Source of the DNA: Chlorobiota bacterium
Lineage (GTDB): Bacteria > Bacteroidota > Ignavibacteria > Kapaibacteriales > NICIL-2
Direction: 5' to 3'
Length of the DNA stretch: 5,922 bases
NCBI GenBank assembly: GCA_003695605.1
Contig: RFIK01000214.1
Coordinates: 1 to 5,922, forward strand
Shown here: positions 4,923 through 5,922 of the stretch, one piece after another
How the letters are laid out: each line of letters opens with the position of its first letter
Numbering within the stretch: the stretch's first letter is position 1
Position numbers and translations under genes: made by a program
The notes under the pieces: model-generated
Told to the model about the DNA's origin: nothing
Databases searched by the model: none
What the model saw: only the letters and a program-made list of their open reading frames with translations

Positions 4923-5922
4923 CTATGGAGCGACCACTGGATCGGATGCTTCTCCGTGCGCAGGTAGTGGCGTGATTGGCTCGTGATGATCGCTCTTGCG
5001 CGTGCGCGCGTTGAACTCCGCAATAAGACGATCGAGTTCGGTACCGTCGAGCGTTTCCTTCTCGAGCAGGTGCGTGACCAGTTCGTGCATGAGCGCTTCG
5101 TTCTGGCGCAGCAGGTCCTCGGCGCGGTGTTCCAGTTCGCGGACGATGCGTGTTACCTCTGCATCAATGAGCTGTGCAGTCTGCTCGCTATAAGGGCGTA
5201 CATGGCCGAAATCCCGCCCCAAGAAGACCTCGTGGCTTGGAGAGTTGTAGTTGACCGGCCCGATGCGATCGCTCATTCCCCATTCGGTGACCATTCGTCG
5301 AGCAAGCAGTGTGGCGCGTTCCAGGTCGTTCGCTGCGCCAGTGGTGTACTGGTTGAAGACGATTTTCTCTGCGACGCGCCCTCCGAGTAAGCAGATGATT
5401 TGCGTTTCGAGGTAGTCTTTCGAGAGGGTGTAGCGATCCTCGGTGGGGAGGTACGACGTCACACCGAGCGCTGGTCCGCGCGGGATAATCGTCACCTTGT
5501 GGACTGGATCAGCGTTGGGAAGGAGCTTGCCAAGCAGTGCATGCCCCATTTCGTGGTATGCAGTCGTGCGTTTTTCACGTTCGCTGAGCACCAGACTTCG
5601 CCGCTCGATACCCATGAAGACTTTGTCTTTTGCCTTCTCGAAATCCTCCATCGCTACGACGTCGCTGCCGCGGCGCGCTGCGAAGAGCGCAGCTTCGTTG
5701 ACGATGTTCGCCAGATCTGCGCCCGATGCTCCCGGCGTTGAGCGCGCGATGATGCTCAGGTCCACGTCCGGGGCAAGGGGAATATTGCGCGTGTGCACTT
5801 TGAGGATACCTTCGCGGCCACGTACATCTGGTCGGTCAACGACGATGTGCCGATCGAAGCGTCCCGGGCGGAGCAGCGCAGGATCGAGAATATCGGCACG
5901 ATTGGTCGCTGCGATGACGATG
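4923..5922 (-). CDS. ftsH: ATP-dependent zinc metalloprotease FtsH (N-terminal part missing)
   Basis: Membrane-anchored AAA+ protease that extracts and degrades membrane and regulatory proteins. The window holds the C-terminal 332 residues; the transmembrane helices and Walker motifs lie beyond the right edge. The visible part opens in sensor 1 (VIAATNR), then the second region of homology with the arginine-finger text RPGRFDR, and the AAA lid (STPGASGADLANIVNEAAL). The protease domain has the zinc motif HEMGH (visible residues 123-127, bases 5541-5555); the middle Ala of the usual HEAGH is Met, with both His and the Glu kept. The third zinc ligand is the Asp in TTGAANDLERAT (visible residue 199). 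A coiled-coil-like C-terminal segment (about 245-305) is followed by a short Pro/His-rich tail. An internal GTG at 5798 could be misread as a start, but homology continues upstream of it. It faces dnaA tail to tail. Confidence 0.97.
   Translation of the reverse strand, partial: IVIAATNRADILDPALLRPGRFDRHIVVDRPDVRGREGILKVHTRNIPLAPDVDLSIIARSTPGASGADLANIVNEAALFAARRGSDVVAMEDFEKAKDKVFMGIERRSLVLSEREKRTTAYHEMGHALLGKLLPNADPVHKVTIIPRGPALGVTSYLPTEDRYTLSKDYLETQIICLLGGRVAEKIVFNQYTTGAANDLERATLLARRMVTEWGMSDRIGPVNYNSPSHEVFLGRDFGHVRPYSEQTAQLIDAEVTRIVRELEHRAEDLLRQNEALMHELVTHLLEKETLDGTELDRLIAEFNARTRKSDHHEPITPLPAHGEASDPVVAP

Noticed and set aside
4983..5390. 135-codon open frame on the plus strand inside ftsH
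   Set aside because: It is antisense to the conserved FtsH protease domain and has no recognisable motif.
1..5922. Mobile element, CRISPR, toxin-antitoxin or defence system
   Set aside because: Every long coding region is a recognisable housekeeping or secreted protein gene. No transposase, integrase, terminal repeats or repeat arrays were seen.

Overview
The window is a 5.9-kb stretch of ordinary bacterial housekeeping chromosome. It most likely comes from a moderate-G+C, deep-branching member of the Bacteroidota/Chlorobi group (Kapabacteria-, Ignavibacteria- or Chlorobi-like; the exact lineage is an inference). Three things point there: a C-terminal type IX secretion (T9SS) sorting domain on the first gene, an Mrp protein without the usual CxxC (as I recall from Bacteroidota relatives), and translation starts that mostly lack Shine-Dalgarno (SD) sequences. 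No mobile element, CRISPR array or clear horizontally acquired segment was found.

Layout, left to right. (1) 1-651: the 3' end of a secreted protein gene with a T9SS sorting domain. (2) 685-725: a strong hairpin in the gap that follows. (3) 756-2140: a two-gene iron-sulfur unit, mrp (P-loop ATPase) and nfu (NifU C-terminal domain), overlapping by 4 bp. (4) 2183-3085: a compact translation unit of tRNA-Val(UAC), a 60-codon basic protein of unknown function, rpmE (bL31) and rpsR (bS18), closed by a very good intrinsic terminator. (5) 3086-3389: a non-coding leader region. (6) 3390-4886: dnaA, complete, probably starting at TTG. (7) 4923-5922, minus strand: the 3' two-fifths or so of ftsH, convergent with dnaA and running off the window edge.

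The genes serve core functions: Fe-S cluster handling (mrp-nfu), ribosome and tRNA supply, replication initiation, and membrane proteolysis. The most interesting signal is the contrast in ribosome binding sites. mrp, nfu, the 60-aa gene and rpmE show no convincing SD, whereas rpsR has AAGGAG and dnaA has GGGAGG. A strong SD before the bS18 gene matches a published proposal for Bacteroidota, in which bS18, bS21 and bS6 hide the anti-SD and the SDs on bS21/bS18 genes give autoregulation. Other points of note are the cysteine-poor Mrp, a bL31 that has lost its zinc ligands, the unassigned small protein in the ribosomal operon, and an HEMGH variant of the FtsH zinc motif. I see no evidence for a wholly new system.
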